Source of the DNA: Mesorhizobium helmanticense
GTDB taxonomy: Bacteria > Pseudomonadota > Alphaproteobacteria > Rhizobiales > Rhizobiaceae
DNA: 64,000 bases
Direction: 5' to 3'
Assembly (NCBI RefSeq): GCF_003034915.1
Contig: NZ_PZJX01000061.1
Span: 1 to 64,000 of the forward strand
Shown here piece after piece: positions 51,343 through 59,499 of this stretch. Position numbers and translations under genes: made by a program. Position 1 is the stretch's first letter. The number at the start of each line of letters is the position of its first letter. The notes under the pieces were generated by a model. The model worked only from the letters and a program-made list of their open reading frames with translations. It searched no databases and was not told the DNA's origin.

Positions 51343-51413
51343 TCCCGCAACCGTCTATTCGTGCCCCTTTAATGTTCGGGGACCAAGAGGCACAACTCGA
51401 CGGCCGCTGATGC

Positions 51414-51532
51414 GATCGGGGTCGGATCGACCGGCCCCGATCCGCATTGAGGGGAGGCCCGTTCCCCTCCCCTCAAACTCCCCTTCCCGCCCACAAATAA
51501 AGCACCGGCTTGGATACCCAGGTCGGTGCTTT
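51414..51532. repeat. Three consecutive perfect hairpins upstream of repC copy 2
   Basis: GATCGGGG/CCCCGATC (51414-51421, 51435-51442), TGAGGGGAGG/CCTCCCCTCA (51448-51457, 51466-51475) and AAAGCACCG/CGGTGCTTT (51499-51507, 51524-51532) follow each other within 120 nt. The last one looks like a bidirectional terminator. The group separates the transposon scar from the repC region and may also be a replication or transfer site. Confidence 0.5.
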
Positions 51533-51754
51533 GCTGTCGTTCATATAGCCACGAAGGTATAACCGATAGAGCCCACCGGAGAGCTCTGAGCTATGAAGCA
51601 CGCCAAAACACTGGGAGTCTGGTCAGACTGCTACCGATGGTAGCACAATTGTTGCGCCAATTTGGCTATTCAAGCTATGGTTCTGCAACTGACCCGGAAT
51701 CAATGATTCCCGGGCCACCCAATTTAGCGCTTACGACGGAGAAAATAGACCGAC

Positions 51755-51830
51755 CAGAAAAAGAAAAACCGCCCCGAAACGAATCTCGGAAGCGGTTTGC
51801 GAATAAATCAATTTAGCCAAGACTTTGTCG
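51755..51830 (-). ncRNA. Putative antisense RNA (inc-alpha type) before repC copy 2
   Basis: On the minus strand, ACCGCTTCCGAGATTC and GTTTCGGGGCGGTTTTTC form a terminator-like stem with a run of T. This is the typical end of the small countertranscribed RNA that lies just upstream of repC and limits its translation. A similar arrangement lies before repC copy 1. Exact 5' end unknown. Confidence 0.45.
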
Positions 51831-51917
51831 CAAACCTCCCTTCCTCTGTCAACCTGAAAAACACCGTTTCGGTGAACGGGATTGCTTTGCCTGGTCTCCA
51901 CCAAAAAGGAGACGAGA

Positions 51918-53198
51918 ATGGGAGAAGCTGTGCCACTGAAGCGGCCGATCGGTCGCAGAGTGACGCCACAACGCACCGAATACCGGCGACTGTCAGAGTC
52001 AGCCGAGATGGGATCGGTGACACGCGGGCAGCTTGCCGTGCTCGCGCACAACCTGCCTTGCACGGGCTTGATTAACGCGAGCGAAAGCCATCTTCTGGTC
52101 ACGTTGGTCAACACTGCGCCGGGCGAGGCCTTCGAGAAAGCCGGGCGGCCAATCATCTTCAAGTCCAACCAGCAGCTCGCCTTCGAAATCAATCGTTCGG
52201 CCGGCCGGGTGAGCCGCCTGCTGTCGAGCCTCTTCGACACCGGCCTTGTCACCATGCAGGATAGTGGCAACTACAAGCGCTATCCGGTGCGCAGTGCCAG
52301 TGGCTCGATTGTCGACGGTTGCGGTATCGACCTGCGTATTCTTATCGTCCGCTACCGCGAGCTCGATGGCCTGGTACGGCAGGCGAAAGCCGAGAAAGCA
52401 GCCGCAAGCGCTGCGCTGCGCCGTTATCGTGGGGCGCTGCGCAATCTCCGGTACGCTTTGGCAACCGCCGCCGGACTCTCAGAGCGCGCCCGATCACGGC
52501 TTGAGGCGCGACTTGAGCGGGTCGTTGCGGTTGTCGGTATTGCCGCAAAGGCGTCGAGCGCAGTTTTGCGCCGCGCTACGGCGCTGTTCGAGTGGCTCAT
52601 TGAACGAGCCCTGCAGCTCTGCCGTCGTTCGGAATCCGCGTTGGTGACAGAAAATTCGGCATGCGCGAATGCCGAAAACGACATGCACAAACAGATTACA
52701 AGCCCTGATCCTATTGTAAACAGTAATGAGAATCGGCGTTCGGCTACCGCCGAACAACTCAGTTTGCTAGAGGCTGGCTCCGCCAGCCAATGGGCTTATG
52801 AAACGAGCCTGGGGCGAGGTTCGTACCAAATCAACCAGCCGAAGCGCCTGCCGCATGTTGTTGTGGCGTTGCAGGACGTTTTGCGGGCGATACCGGCGTT
52901 GAGAACTTACGGGTTTACCCTGCCCCGGACCTGGGCCGATTTGGCGCGGCTCGTGCCCCAAATGTGTTGTATTACCGGCATTTCCGACGATGCACGGCGC
53001 TGCGCTGTCGCCCAAATGGGCGAGCAGCAGGCGGCCGTTGCAATTGCGGTAACGTTGCAGAAATTCGACCGGCAAGAAGTTACCTCGCCGGGCGGCTATT
53101 TGCGGGCAATGACAGAGCGCGCGGCCGCTGGCGAGCTTCATCTTGCCCGGTCAGTGTTCGGGCTCGTGGCGCGCAACATGACGGAGGCGTTGAATTGA
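51918..53198 (+). CDS. repC: RepC replication initiator, stand-alone copy 2
   Basis: A 426-residue RepC of the repABC type. The N-terminal domain (RGQLAVLAHNLPCTGLINAS, IIFKSNQQLAFEINRSAGRV, SRLLSSLFDTGLVTMQDSGN) binds the origin; the C-terminal part (GFTLPRTWADLARLVPQMCC, GISDDARRCAVAQMGEQQAA, SPGGYLRAMTERAAAGELHL) is also conserved. In RepC genes the origin lies in an AT-richer stretch inside the gene; here 52650-52740 fits, with TTCGGCAT-N6-ATGCCGAA at 52655-52676. AAGGAG is 6 nt before the ATG. No repA or repB precedes it. It overlaps the SNase gene by 4 nt. Confidence 0.9.
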   Translation: MGEAVPLKRPIGRRVTPQRTEYRRLSESAEMGSVTRGQLAVLAHNLPCTGLINASESHLLVTLVNTAPGEAFEKAGRPIIFKSNQQLAFEINRSAGRVSRLLSSLFDTGLVTMQDSGNYKRYPVRSASGSIVDGCGIDLRILIVRYRELDGLVRQAKAEKAAASAALRRYRGALRNLRYALATAAGLSERARSRLEARLERVVAVVGIAAKASSAVLRRATALFEWLIERALQLCRRSESALVTENSACANAENDMHKQITSPDPIVNSNENRRSATAEQLSLLEAGSASQWAYETSLGRGSYQINQPKRLPHVVVALQDVLRAIPALRTYGFTLPRTWADLARLVPQMCCITGISDDARRCAVAQMGEQQAAVAIAVTLQKFDRQEVTSPGGYLRAMTERAAAGELHLARSVFGLVARNMTEALN

Positions 53199-53722
53199 GG
53201 TTCCGAGCGGCATTGGCGGCTACGGTCGCGATAGTTTGCATCGGCGTCGGTGTCGGCGCATCCGCGGCCGATCCAGCTACCTGGTCCGGCACTGCCCGGG
53301 TGATCGACGGAGACACGATCAGCGTGCGCCAGCAGCGCATCCGGATCGCGGCGATCGACGCTTGCGAGCTCGGCCAGACAGGCTTTCGCAATGGCAAGGT
53401 CTGGCAATGTGGCATTGAAGGCCGGGCCTTTCTTCGGCGAATGATCGATGGGGAACACATCAGTTGCCGGATCATCGACCGCGATCAGTATCGCCGCCTG
53501 GTGGGGCACTGCTTCTACAGGGAAACCGATGTCGGGCTGGCGATGGTCCGCGCCGGGCTTGCCGAGTCGATGCTTCGATATCTGCCGTCGTCCCATCCGA
53601 TCAACCTGGTCGAGTATGGCGAGGCCGAGAACAGCGCCCGAGACAGAAGGCTTGGGCTCTGGTCGGCCGAGATCGAAAGTCCGCATCTCTACCGGCGCGC
53701 TAAAAAGTCTCGGGCGCCTTGA
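53195..53722 (+). CDS. Secreted thermonuclease (SNase) with intact catalytic motif
   Basis: A 175-residue exported nuclease starting at TTG 53195, which overlaps the repC stop (TTGA). The signal peptide is followed by ARVIDGDTISVRQQRIRIAA then IDACELGQTG: the DGDT motif, the R-I-R strand and the acidic loop of staphylococcal nuclease. DRDQYRRLVGHCF and ENSARDRRLGLWSAEIE complete the fold. Unlike the three SNase-like proteins of the T4SS operon it keeps the catalytic block, so activity is plausible. Cysteines may form a disulphide. Coupling to repC is unusual. Confidence 0.75.
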   Translation: MRFRAALAATVAIVCIGVGVGASAADPATWSGTARVIDGDTISVRQQRIRIAAIDACELGQTGFRNGKVWQCGIEGRAFLRRMIDGEHISCRIIDRDQYRRLVGHCFYRETDVGLAMVRAGLAESMLRYLPSSHPINLVEYGEAENSARDRRLGLWSAEIESPHLYRRAKKSRAP

Positions 53723-54119
53723 CCGGACATACCCAAAGCGGCGCTATGAGTTGAAAGAAACGGTGAAGCAATTTGCTTCTCGATTCCTGCGTGAAATGGC
53801 AGAAAGCCATTGTAACAGTACGGATTGTGAATAGAATAAGGTCACTTCTTGCCGCTTCAGGCCGTCACCGATCCGGAGGCAGATAGCCAATGTGGTTCAT
53901 AACTCACCCCTCCGTGGCGGTTGCTTTTGACGCTCGTTCGCACGTCGACGCGGTTTGCGCAAATCCGGACTCCGCAAAAATTTCCCCGCCTGTGGCTTCC
54001 TCGCGCAGCAAGTTTTTCCGGGCCCCGGCTTCCTCCGCTACCGCTTCGGCCTGCGGTGCGCACCGCTTTCCGCCGTGCCCGTGAACAATCGTCGCAACCA
54101 CCAAAGAGGAGTGACTGAC
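53723..54119. other. Intergenic region before the DUF736 gene
   Basis: Nearly 400 nt. A 27-codon frame from a TTG at 53751 (KETVKQFASRFLREMAESHC) is protein-like but too short and without a clear ribosome site. Nothing else is supported. The promoter of the DUF736 gene should lie in its 3' half. Confidence 0.35.
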
Positions 54120-54452
54120 ATGACCACCACCAACTTCATCCAGTTCGACACCGACGACCTGGACGCCGCCAAGGGCAACGGCCTTATCTCCACCATCGAT
54201 CGCGACCTGGACATTCACGTTGTCCCGTTCGACTCGAGCAACGAGAAAGCCCCGACTCACCGCGTCTATGCCAAGTCCCCGCGCGGCTATGACATCGAGG
54301 TCGGCGGCATCTGGAAGAAGACCAGCGAGGCGAAGAAGCCCTACTACACGCTGTCGATCAAGCGTCTCGGCTTCAACGCCAATCTCGGCCGCTACCCCGG
54401 CCAGGACGATCCTACCCTGCAGGCAATCATCGAATGGGATCCCCGCGATTGA
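54120..54452 (+). CDS. DUF736 family protein
   Basis: A 110-residue protein: VGGIWKKTSEAKKPYYTLSI followed by KRLGFNANLGRYPGQDDPTL is the DUF736 signature, where a G-x-x-x-x-x-x-x-x-x-x-Y-x-S-L/I-x-x-D-x-P pattern gives a small beta-rich protein. These proteins are near universal on rhizobial conjugative plasmids and ICEs, usually close to transfer or ArdC genes; the role is unknown. GAGGAG precedes the ATG. A strong hairpin follows. Confidence 0.8.
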   Translation: MTTTNFIQFDTDDLDAAKGNGLISTIDRDLDIHVVPFDSSNEKAPTHRVYAKSPRGYDIEVGGIWKKTSEAKKPYYTLSIKRLGFNANLGRYPGQDDPTLQAIIEWDPRD

Positions 54453-54460
54453 TTGACGTG

Positions 54461-54487
54461 AAGCGCCCGGCCCTGAGCCGGGCGCTT
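54461..54487 (+). terminator. Terminator after the DUF736 gene
   Basis: AAGCGCCCGGC-CCTGA-GCCGGGCGCTT is an 11-bp perfect stem starting 8 nt after the stop codon; the T tract is weak (CCCTTC). Confidence 0.7.
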
Positions 54488-54571
54488 CCCTTCACAGGTC
54501 GATAAATGCCGCAAACCGCTCGATTTTCGGCGGTTTTTCTGCTAAAGTTTTTTGCCATTGGAGATCTGTTG

Positions 54572-54778
54572 ATGAACATTCATTCGACCCGTCCCGACCG
54601 CTCGCCGGAGGCCGTTGCCCGGCGTCGCAAGGCGACGGATCAGGCTCGCGCGGCCAATATCCGGCAGGGCTACACGCACGATCCGGTGCTGGAGGAAGCG
54701 ACAGCGGCCTATGTCGCCGGCGACATCACCCGCGAAGAGTATCGCCTGCGCGTCGTGCGTCCGGCGAAACGGGCGTAA
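54572..54778 (+). CDS. VbhA-like Fic antitoxin with altered inhibitory motif
   Basis: A 68-residue protein: SPEAVARRRKATDQARAANI, RQGYTHDPVLEEATAAYVAG, DITREEYRLRVV. The layout (helix, motif, D-P, G-x-I/E-T-x-x-E) matches VbhA-type antitoxins. Their inhibitory helix carries S/T-x-x-x-E-G; the corresponding residues here are A-N-I-R-Q-G, so both the Ser and the inhibitory Glu are replaced. The ATG at 54572 has GGAG 8 nt upstream. The Fic gene follows but is separated by a terminator. Antitoxin function is therefore open. Confidence 0.65.
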   Translation: MNIHSTRPDRSPEAVARRRKATDQARAANIRQGYTHDPVLEEATAAYVAGDITREEYRLRVVRPAKRA

Positions 54779-54807
54779 TCGAGACTCCCAACCTCTAGAG
54801 GCGAAGG

Positions 54808-54835
54808 CCGCCTGCCCTACGCAGGCGGTTTTTTT
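54808..54835 (+). terminator. Rho-independent terminator between the VbhA-like and Fic genes
   Basis: CCGCCTGC-CCTAC-GCAGGCGG is an 8-bp perfect stem followed by seven T residues, 12 nt before the Fic start codon. It is a textbook terminator placed inside what would normally be one operon. Confidence 0.8.
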
Positions 54836-54847
54836 GTTGACCTTGCC

Positions 54848-55903
54848 ATGTCCGACAGCCCTGCCCAAGGTTCTTATTTCTATCCGAACACGTCGGACGA
54901 TCCCGATCGTACCGATGTGCTGCGTAATAAGTTCGGCATCGAGACTCATTCCGAACTCCGCATCGAAGAATACCGCGCCACGGCTTTCCGCATGGCGGAA
55001 ATTGCCGAAGGCGACGGCCCGCAAGGTCAATTCGACAAGGCGCATCTTAAGGCTATTCACGGCCATATCTTTCAGGACGTCTACGAATGGGCCGGCCACA
55101 CACGCGACGAAAGCCCGATCGTGGACGGGCAGCGTGTGGAGCCGATCGGTGGCCTCTCCAAAGGCGGCACCGCATTCCTGCACGGCTCCCGCATCGAGAT
55201 GGGGCTCGACGAGGCGTTGAAGCCTATCCGTGATCCCGATGTCTTGCGCGGCTCGACGCCAGAGCAGTTCGCCGAGCGGGCGGGCCAGGTCATGGCCGAG
55301 CTCAATTATGTACATCCCTTTCGCGAGGGCAACGGACGCACCCAGGAGGTGTTCATCGCCGAGCTTGGCCGTCACTACGGCCATGAGGTCGATTTCACCG
55401 TCATCTCCAAACCGCGCATGATCGAGGCCTCGATCGAAACCACGAACGACCCGTCAAGTGCGGCCATGAAACATGTGCTCGAGGACGCGGTAGACCCGAA
55501 TCGCCGCGAAGCCCTTCGCGCCGCGTTGTCCGACCTCGAGGTGCGCGTCGAGGTAGCGTTAGAACACAACGTTCGCACAGCCCGCCCAAGCGAAGAAGTG
55601 ACCGGCCAGGTGCTCGGGCACGACGACCGTGTCGCCAGCATCGTCTCGGACGAACGGATCATCGCCGTCGATCGCGCAGACCTCCCGGAGCGACTGCCCG
55701 ATGATGAAGCGGAAATCACCTTCACCGCCCGATCCGACTTTTCCCGCCTTGGCCGTGAGCCACAGGCCATCCAGGCGCCCGTGCAGGCCGAACGCGCCGA
55801 AGCGACCCGGCAAGACACGCCTCCTGCTGAGCTGAAGGCCATCGAGACGGATATCGCGGCGCAGCGGGCTCGCGAGCGCGATAGCGATGGCCATGAACGA
55901 TAA
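54848..55903 (+). CDS. Fic AMP-transferase, VbhT/Bep-like
   Basis: A 351-residue protein. FYPNTSDDPDRTDVLRNKFG is the Bep/VbhT-like start of Fic domains; HPFREGNGR at 156-164 is the complete catalytic motif (His156), and GGLSKGGTAFLHGSRIEMGL corresponds to the flap. Fic enzymes transfer AMP from ATP to target proteins; VbhT of Bartonella is also a T4SS substrate. The region after about 200 is not a recognisable BID domain; it is beta-rich then charged (PPAELKAIETDIAAQRARER). The only RBS candidates lie within the terminator T tract, so translation may depend on read-through. Confidence 0.85.
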   Translation: MSDSPAQGSYFYPNTSDDPDRTDVLRNKFGIETHSELRIEEYRATAFRMAEIAEGDGPQGQFDKAHLKAIHGHIFQDVYEWAGHTRDESPIVDGQRVEPIGGLSKGGTAFLHGSRIEMGLDEALKPIRDPDVLRGSTPEQFAERAGQVMAELNYVHPFREGNGRTQEVFIAELGRHYGHEVDFTVISKPRMIEASIETTNDPSSAAMKHVLEDAVDPNRREALRAALSDLEVRVEVALEHNVRTARPSEEVTGQVLGHDDRVASIVSDERIIAVDRADLPERLPDDEAEITFTARSDFSRLGREPQAIQAPVQAERAEATRQDTPPAELKAIETDIAAQRARERDSDGHER

Positions 55904-56022
55904 CGTCGCTCGCCGGCTTCAAGCTGCTCGGCAACCGTAGTTGACCGGCAGGGCGGGTTCGATGCGGCCAGGCCGCCTCCATCCGTTGGGTGATTTGACG
56001 GACAAGCTACGATAGCCCCTCC

Positions 56023-56078
56023 CCCATGCAACCGCTGGCGCGGTCCTCCTCTCCGTTGCGGCCCTACGGGTGCATGGG
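56023..56078. promoter_or_regulatory. Inverted repeat upstream of ardC
   Basis: CCCATGCAACC (56023-56033) and GGGTGCATGGG (56068-56078) are inverted with one mismatch, 53 bp before the ardC start. Long-spaced repeats of this type could act as a single-strand promoter or operator for an early-expressed antirestriction gene. Confidence 0.35.
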
Positions 56079-56130
56079 CTCGTTTGGGCTATCTCCGGTC
56101 TTTGCCGTCAACCAACGGATGGAGACGGTC

Positions 56131-57018
56131 ATGCAGAGCATCAAGGACACCTACCAGCGCATCACGGACACCATTGTCGAGCAGCTTGAAGCCGGCACCA
56201 AGCCGTGGATCCGCCCCTGGCGCGGCAATACCCGCCGAAGCTCGATCATCCCGCGCCGCGCGACCGGCGAAACCTACCGCGGCATCAACGTCATCATGCT
56301 GTGGGTCGCCGGCCAGATGTTCGGCTACGAGGAAAATACCTGGATGACCTACCGGCAGGCCCAGGACTTCGGCGGTCAGGTCCGCAAGGGCGAAAAAGGC
56401 ACCCTTGTCGTCAAGTACGGCACGTTCACGCCGAAGGATCACGAAGACGACGAAGACCGCGCGATTCCATATCTAAAGGGCTACACCGTCTTCAATGTTG
56501 AGCAGATCGAGAACATGCCGGATCGGTTCTTCAGCCCGGCCGAGGAGCTGCCGGGCAATCCGGTTCCGCACATCGAGACCGTCGAAAGCTTCGTCCAGAA
56601 CACCGGCGCAAGCGTCAGCTACGGCGGCACGAAAGCTTGCTACCGACCCAGCATCGACGACATCCTCATGCCTGACCGCACGCGTTTCGATAGCGAGGTG
56701 CACCTTTACTCAACTTTGCTACACGAGGTTTCGCATTGGTCAGGCGCAAAGCATCGCCTGGACCGCGATCTGACGGGCAGGTTCGGCAGTGAAGGCTATG
56801 CCGTCGAGGAGCTCGTTGCGGAGCTCGCAGCATCGTTCCTGTGTGCCGACCTGGGCGTGGCCCATGATCCGCGTGACAACACAGCCGCCTATCTGGCGAA
56901 CTGGCTCGCTGTCCTTAAGAATGACAAGAGGGCCATCATCACGGCCGCTGCCAAGGCGCAGGCCGTCGCTGAGTATCTCACCGCCCTGCAGCCGGGCGCC
57001 GCACAGGGAACCGCCTAA
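56131..57018 (+). CDS. ardC: ArdC-like antirestriction protein
   Basis: A 295-residue protein. The N-terminal ssDNA-binding domain (YQRITDTIVEQLEAGTKPWI, NTRRSSIIPRRATGETYRGI, NTWMTYRQAQDFGGQVRKGE) precedes a zincin-like metalloprotease domain with HEVSHWSG (HEVSH at 198-202) and a third ligand candidate in VEELVAELAASFL. ArdC proteins bind single-stranded DNA and protect incoming plasmid from restriction. The ATG at 56131 has GGAG 7 nt upstream; ATG 56119 is possible. It lies between the Fic module and repABC. Confidence 0.88.
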   Translation: MQSIKDTYQRITDTIVEQLEAGTKPWIRPWRGNTRRSSIIPRRATGETYRGINVIMLWVAGQMFGYEENTWMTYRQAQDFGGQVRKGEKGTLVVKYGTFTPKDHEDDEDRAIPYLKGYTVFNVEQIENMPDRFFSPAEELPGNPVPHIETVESFVQNTGASVSYGGTKACYRPSIDDILMPDRTRFDSEVHLYSTLLHEVSHWSGAKHRLDRDLTGRFGSEGYAVEELVAELAASFLCADLGVAHDPRDNTAAYLANWLAVLKNDKRAIITAAAKAQAVAEYLTALQPGAAQGTA

Positions 57019-57098
57019 GAAGAAGCGGTTATCCGAATGGCGGCGGGGGACTTCGGCGCTGTTCCGAATCCTTCGTCATTCCACGTGACCTGCATTTG

Positions 57099-57114
57099 GT
57101 TGTCCGCGGACAAC
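57099..57114. promoter_or_regulatory. parS centromere site 1
   Basis: GTTGTCCGCGGACAAC is a perfect 16-bp palindrome fitting the repABC parS consensus GTTNNCNGCNGNNAAC. RepB should bind here. It is 172 bp upstream of repA. Confidence 0.9.
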
Positions 57115-57154
57115 CACTGCTCGGTCTGAAGGTGTTCTCCTGCATTCGCTGTGA

Positions 57155-57170
57155 GTTGTCCGCGGACAAC
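57155..57170. promoter_or_regulatory. parS centromere site 2
   Basis: A second exact copy of GTTGTCCGCGGACAAC, 56 bp downstream of the first and 116 bp before repA. Both copies are preceded by CTGCATT. Confidence 0.9.
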
Positions 57171-57206
57171 TAAGCTCGAAACGGCATCAGGGTTAAGCGT
57201 TTGTAA

Positions 57207-57273
57207 ATTCGTAACGAATCGGGTCTTATTATAACTGCGCAGTTTATCGCATCTTAGCATTAATTGCGCAGTT
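57207..57273. promoter_or_regulatory. Putative repA operator/promoter palindromes
   Basis: ATTCGT-A-ACGAAT (57207-57219) is followed by AACTGCGCAGTT (57233-57244) and AATTGCGCAGTT (57262-57273), the last two 29 bp apart, close to three helical turns. They lie between parS and the repA start, where RepA represses its own operon in other repABC plasmids. Confidence 0.5.
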
Positions 57274-57285
57274 CGAGGGCTCAGG

Positions 57286-58479
57286 ATGTTACAGACTTCC
57301 ATTCAAAGCGGTGTACAGGAGCATCTGCCGTCCATGTTGTCGGCGGATTCGCTCGAACTGTCACGTCAGTTGCAGTTGCACCAGCAGAAGATTTTTCCTC
57401 CGAATTCTCAGAAGGCGATTCGTAATTTCAGCCCGGCCGAGGCCTCCTACTACATAGGCATCGGAGAAGGATATCTCAGGCAGGTCGCTTCCGAAGGCTA
57501 TGGGCCAGAGCCGCTGGCTAACGGTCGGCGCATGTACACGCCGGACGACATGGGGCGGATTCGGCAGACTCTCGACGAAAAGAACGGGTCCCCCAAATAT
57601 GTCCCGAACCGCCGTCCTGGAGAGAAACTTCAAGTGATTGCGGTGATGAATTTCAAAGGGGGTTCCGCAAAAACAACCACGTCCGCGCACCTGGCCCAGT
57701 ATCTGGCACTTCGGGGTTACAAGGTGCTTGCGATTGATCTCGACCCGCAAGCCTCGCTATCGGCTTTGTTCGGCCATCAGCCCGAACTCGATGTTGGCGA
57801 AGGCGAGACGCTCTTTGGCGCTATCCGATACGACGAACCGCGACCGCTCTCGGAGATTGTCCGGGCGACATACACGCCGAATTTGCACATTGTGCCGGGC
57901 AACCTCGAATTGATGGAATTCGAGCATGAGACCCCAAAAGCGATTATGACTGGATCGGCGGAATCGATGTTCTTTGCCCGGATCGGCGAAGTCCTGACCG
58001 ACATTGAAAGCCTGTACGATGTGGTCATTATCGACTGCCCCCCGCAACTGGGCTTTTTGACGATGTCGGCGCTTTGTGCCGCGACATCGGTTCTCATTAC
58101 CGTTCATCCACAAATGCTCGATGTGATGTCGATGAGCCAATTTCTGGCGATGACCAGCGAGTTGATGGCTGTCGTGGAAAGGGCAGGGGGACGCACCAGC
58201 TACGACTGGATGCGCTATCTTGTGACACGTTTCGAGCCGAATGACGGCCCGCAGAGCCAAATGACTGGATTCATGCGCGCCATCTTTGGGAATCGGATGC
58301 TTCATAACCCCATGCTCAAATCGACGGCGATATCCGACGCCGGCGTAACAAAGCAGACCCTCTATGAAGTCGAGCGGTCGCAATTCACGAGGGGAACTTA
58401 CGACCGCGCAATGGAGTCCTTGAACCAGGTCAATTCGGAAATCGAAGGCCTGTTGAAGGCGACTTGGGGGAGGAAATAA
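57286..58479 (+). CDS. repA: RepA partition ATPase (ParA family)
   Basis: A 397-residue RepA. The N-terminal 110 residues hold a helix-turn-helix region (FSPAEASYYIGIGEGYLRQV, NGRRMYTPDDMGRIRQTLDE). The deviant Walker A is KGGSAKT at 124-130, then LAIDLDPQASLSALFGHQPE and VVIIDCPPQLGFLTMSALCA. RepA moves plasmid copies with RepB and represses the operon. Size and motifs are standard. The stop overlaps the repB start (TAATG). Confidence 0.97.
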   Translation: MLQTSIQSGVQEHLPSMLSADSLELSRQLQLHQQKIFPPNSQKAIRNFSPAEASYYIGIGEGYLRQVASEGYGPEPLANGRRMYTPDDMGRIRQTLDEKNGSPKYVPNRRPGEKLQVIAVMNFKGGSAKTTTSAHLAQYLALRGYKVLAIDLDPQASLSALFGHQPELDVGEGETLFGAIRYDEPRPLSEIVRATYTPNLHIVPGNLELMEFEHETPKAIMTGSAESMFFARIGEVLTDIESLYDVVIIDCPPQLGFLTMSALCAATSVLITVHPQMLDVMSMSQFLAMTSELMAVVERAGGRTSYDWMRYLVTRFEPNDGPQSQMTGFMRAIFGNRMLHNPMLKSTAISDAGVTKQTLYEVERSQFTRGTYDRAMESLNQVNSEIEGLLKATWGRK

Positions 58480-59495
58480 TGGCCCGCAAGAATCTCATTG
58501 AGGTCTCGGTTGATAACCAAGCCACTGAAACTTCATCGCCCATGACGGCTGCGAGACCGATCGCAGGCTTCGTCCCTCCTGCTGTGCGGAACACTCCCGT
58601 TGGTGGGATCACCAAGACCCTCGGCAACATTACGCAGAAGTTCGAACGCGCGCAGGATATCGAGAAGCAGCTAGCCGAAGGGCAAACGATCATTGAGATC
58701 GATCCAGCCCTCGTTGATTCCTCGTTCGTCAGCGATCGCATTGGCATCGATGCCGTCAAACTTGCCCAGCTTGGCGAGCAAATCAAGGACCACGGACAAC
58801 AGGTGCCGATTCTTGTGCGCCCTCATCCAGACGCCCGGGGGCGGTACCAGGTCGCCTACGGCCATCGGAGACTGGCGGCCGTCAAGGTATTAGGTATCAA
58901 GGTCCGTGCGGTCGTCCGGGAACTTTCCGACGACCAGCTCGTCGTCAGCCAGGGACAGGAGAACAATGCCCGGACCAATCTTTCATACATAGAAAGAGCA
59001 CTCTTTGCAGGTCGCTTGGAAGACCGCTCGTTCTCCCGAGAAACCATTATGGCGGCCCTCGGGATCGATAAGGCGGCTCTGTCGAAAATGGTCTCGGTTG
59101 TGAGGCAGGTGCCAATCGAGTTGATCGAAGCAATAGGTGCTGCGCCTGAGATCGGCCGTCGGCGGTGGATGGAACTCGCCGACCTGTTGCCGAAGGCAAG
59201 CGTCAAAAACGTGCTGGCATCGCTGTCGGAACCAGAAACCAAGGCGCTCTCGAGCGATCGACGCTTTCAAGCAGTGGTCGATGCCCTGACAACAAAGCCT
59301 GAGAAGACGCCCAAAAGCACCGTCGCTTTCAAATCCTGGGCCCCCGATGACAAATCGGTTCGCGTCTCGCTGAAAGCCAACGGAAAGACCACCACAATCG
59401 CTATTGGCGCGGTCAATGGGCCGCTCTTTGCCGCATACATTACCGACCGGCTGGATGACCTCTATGCCGATTGGCAGTCGAAGCAGGAGAACTGA
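58479..59495 (+). CDS. repB: RepB centromere-binding protein (ParB family)
   Basis: A 338-residue RepB. QVPILVRPHPDARGRYQVAY then GHRRLAAVKVLGIKVRAVVR is the ParB N-terminal domain, SQGQENNARTNLSYIERALF its box II, and FSRETIMAALGIDKAALSKM the helix-turn-helix. The C-terminal part includes the RepB/RHH-type dimerisation region. It should bind the two parS sites upstream of repA. It is translationally coupled to repA. Confidence 0.96.
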   Translation: MARKNLIEVSVDNQATETSSPMTAARPIAGFVPPAVRNTPVGGITKTLGNITQKFERAQDIEKQLAEGQTIIEIDPALVDSSFVSDRIGIDAVKLAQLGEQIKDHGQQVPILVRPHPDARGRYQVAYGHRRLAAVKVLGIKVRAVVRELSDDQLVVSQGQENNARTNLSYIERALFAGRLEDRSFSRETIMAALGIDKAALSKMVSVVRQVPIELIEAIGAAPEIGRRRWMELADLLPKASVKNVLASLSEPETKALSSDRRFQAVVDALTTKPEKTPKSTVAFKSWAPDDKSVRVSLKANGKTTTIAIGAVNGPLFAAYITDRLDDLYADWQSKQEN

Positions 59496-59499
59496 AACC

